Shown here in pieces: positions 62,767-64,000 of a stretch of 64,000 bases of DNA. This DNA comes from UBA2136 sp963974105 (GTDB taxonomy: Bacteria > Pseudomonadota > Alphaproteobacteria > UBA2136), in NCBI GenBank assembly GCA_963974105.1, contig CAXBBG010000002.1:192043-256042 (forward strand), in the 5' to 3' direction. The notes under the pieces were generated by a model that did not search any database, was not told the origin of the DNA, and saw nothing but the letters and a program-made list of their open reading frames with translations. Within the stretch, counting starts at the first letter, position 1. The number at the start of each line of letters is the position of its first letter. The position numbers were made by a program, and so were the translations under genes.

Positions 62767-64000
62767 ATGAATAGGGCGCTTAAGAGTTTATATGTATTTG
62801 TATTGATGTTGACATGTCTTGTGGGGCAAAACGTTCATGCGCAAGAACATACAGTTGGTATGTCTGGTGGATTGACCTCAGCTGTCGAAATTCAAATTAA
62901 AGGCCTTGGTACTTTTATAGATAAAGCGACAGATCAGCTTCAAACAATTTTAAACTGCGGCCTAACCGAAGAATTTTGGAATGGAACTGCATGTGTAGAT
63001 ACGCCAGAAACTGACCCTACTGTGGGCGCTCAAGGTAAAGAGGTTATATCTGTAACTTGCTCAGGTTCAAATGAAGTAGCGCAGTGGAACCCTTTAACGT
63101 CTGTTTGGGAATGTAAAGGTCTAGCAATTTCAGTTGATTGTATAGGTGAAGTAGCCTTAAGTGAATGTAACACAGCATCAATGTCCTTAGCTGACGGTGC
63201 AATGGCGCCTCAAACATGTTTTGGTAAATATGGCGAATGTACGGCAGATGTGACTTGTACAAATGGTAATTATGTTGTGTCTAATGAATTTTGTCCACCG
63301 ATACCGCAAAACTGCTTTGCATCCGTAGGCGGTGCAGGTTGTTATACAGATTACAGCCTAAGCCATGCTCAGTCAGGTGATTGGGCTTGTGATGCTGGTT
63401 ATAACAACAATTGTACTGCTGTTTGTAATAATGGTTCCCTAACGGCAACTCAAAATAATTGCGTTGGTGCTGGCACATGGGTTGCGGGTAGCTGGGGCGG
63501 TTGTAGTGCAACATGTGGTGGCGGAACGCAAACTCGTAGCTACACTTGCCAAGGCGGGGTATGTACAACATCTCAACCATCAAACGATAGCCAAAGCTGT
63601 AATACACAAGCTTGTGGCACATGGGTTGCGGGTAGCTGGGGCGGTTGTAGTGCAACATGTGGTGGCGGAACACAAACCCGTAGCTACACTTGTCAAGGTG
63701 GGACATGTATAACGCCTCAACCATCAAACGATAGCCAAACTTGTAATACAAGTGCTTGTGCAACATCAGGGCCTTGGAGTGTAGGTTCTTGGAGCTCATG
63801 TAGTGTCACTTGTGGCGGTGGAACGCAAACACGTTCTGTTTCTTGTGGTTATACAACATGTACAGGTGGCACGCCTTCAAGCAGCCAAACTTGTAATACA
63901 GGTGCTTGTGCAACATCAGGGCCTTGGAGTGTAGGTTCGTGGAGTTCATGTAGTGTCACTTGTGGCGGTGGAACGCAAACACGTTCTGTTTCTTGTGGTT
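62767..64000 (+). CDS. large secreted thrombospondin type-1 repeat protein (partial)
   Basis: ATG at 62767 with AAAAGGAAA upstream. No stop occurs before the window end, so at least 411 residues. A signal peptide ends at about VHA; the module CGLTEEFWNGTACV ... QWNPLTSVWECK is shared with the two upstream genes. After further Cys-rich spacers come at least four thrombospondin type-1 repeats from residue 236, each with W-x-x-GxW...CSxTCGGGTQTRS. TSP1 repeats are usually adhesive and need disulfides, so this is probably a surface-exposed or secreted adhesin. Confidence 0.85.
   Translation, partial: MNRALKSLYVFVLMLTCLVGQNVHAQEHTVGMSGGLTSAVEIQIKGLGTFIDKATDQLQTILNCGLTEEFWNGTACVDTPETDPTVGAQGKEVISVTCSGSNEVAQWNPLTSVWECKGLAISVDCIGEVALSECNTASMSLADGAMAPQTCFGKYGECTADVTCTNGNYVVSNEFCPPIPQNCFASVGGAGCYTDYSLSHAQSGDWACDAGYNNNCTAVCNNGSLTATQNNCVGAGTWVAGSWGGCSATCGGGTQTRSYTCQGGVCTTSQPSNDSQSCNTQACGTWVAGSWGGCSATCGGGTQTRSYTCQGGTCITPQPSNDSQTCNTSACATSGPWSVGSWSSCSVTCGGGTQTRSVSCGYTTCTGGTPSSSQTCNTGACATSGPWSVGSWSSCSVTCGGGTQTRSVSCG
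63472..64000 (+). repeat. tandem repeats encoding TSP1 domains
   Basis: Repeats at 63472-63615 and 63616-63759 (144 bases each, very similar) and at 63760-63909 and 63910-64000 (150 bases, the last cut by the window end, nearly identical). Two subtypes (GTWVAGSWGG and SGPWSVGSWSS) are arranged as pairs. Confidence 0.9.

Noticed and set aside
63281..63799. 172-codon minus-strand ORF opposite the TSP1 repeats
   Set aside because: It mirrors the repeat DNA; the plus-strand frame has the signal peptide, conserved Cys and TSP1 motifs.

Overview
The window is a stretch of chromosome from a low-GC (by eye about 40%) alphaproteobacterium, probably a deep-branching or rickettsia/Micavibrio-like lineage. 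The evidence is a PopZ-type polar organiser next to valS, orphan CobS/CobT genes, the order rsh-DUF2062-acpS-lepB-rnc-era, a DUF4164-like gene followed by zapA, and a rickettsial-style isc operon with two cysteine desulfurases in tandem. The lineage is inferred from gene content; no 16S gene is present.

Layout. 1-7 kb: tgt, a DMT exporter, tRNA-Lys(TTT), an O-methyltransferase, a SpoU-type RNA methyltransferase, ung, a cluster of small orphan membrane proteins and a LOG-family protein. 6.7-13.5 kb: popZ-valS-Nudix-yebC, then an EF-hand protein, an ECF sigma factor and a tiny membrane protein lying between yebC and ruvC. 13.6-18.8 kb (minus strand): a packed operon of stand-alone riboflavin kinase, FAD oxidoreductase, RNA m5U methyltransferase and yaaA, preceded by two orphan secreted proteins. 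19-27 kb: mrcA, prfB with a programmed +1 frameshift, a YhdP/AsmA-like envelope protein, a DUF192 protein and a minus-strand structured RNA (6S-like rod). 27-32 kb: small membrane protein, gmk, an orphan gene, cobS and cobT. 32-38.6 kb: iscR-nifS-iscS-iscU-iscA-hscB-hscA-fdx-iscX, with an IscR-like promoter. 38.7-41.7 kb: orphan small genes around mnmA. 41.7-46 kb: tkt-gap-pgk operon (minus). 46-50 kb: DUF4164-like/zapA/fthC, a YmdB-like phosphodiesterase and two tandem histidine phosphatases. 50-53.5 kb: rhodanese/ArsR pair (the ArsR 5' end is disrupted), an Ada-type zinc domain, an orphan gene and a solitary tuf. 53.8-61.6 kb: recX, a degenerate PanC-like protein, rpoZ, rsh, DUF2062, acpS, lepB, rnc and era. 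61.6-64 kb: three tandem paralogous secreted cysteine-rich proteins, the last carrying thrombospondin type-1 repeats and running off the window.

Most genes are housekeeping. The parts that look new are the secreted Cys-rich/TSP1 island at the right end, the minus-strand structured RNA at about 26.8-27.07 kb, the PanC homologue without its catalytic motifs, the EF-hand/sigma/small-membrane-protein unit, and a set of orphan small genes with similar T-rich leaders and GAGG ribosome sites. Intrinsic terminators are abundant and often shared by convergent genes, which helped define gene boundaries.
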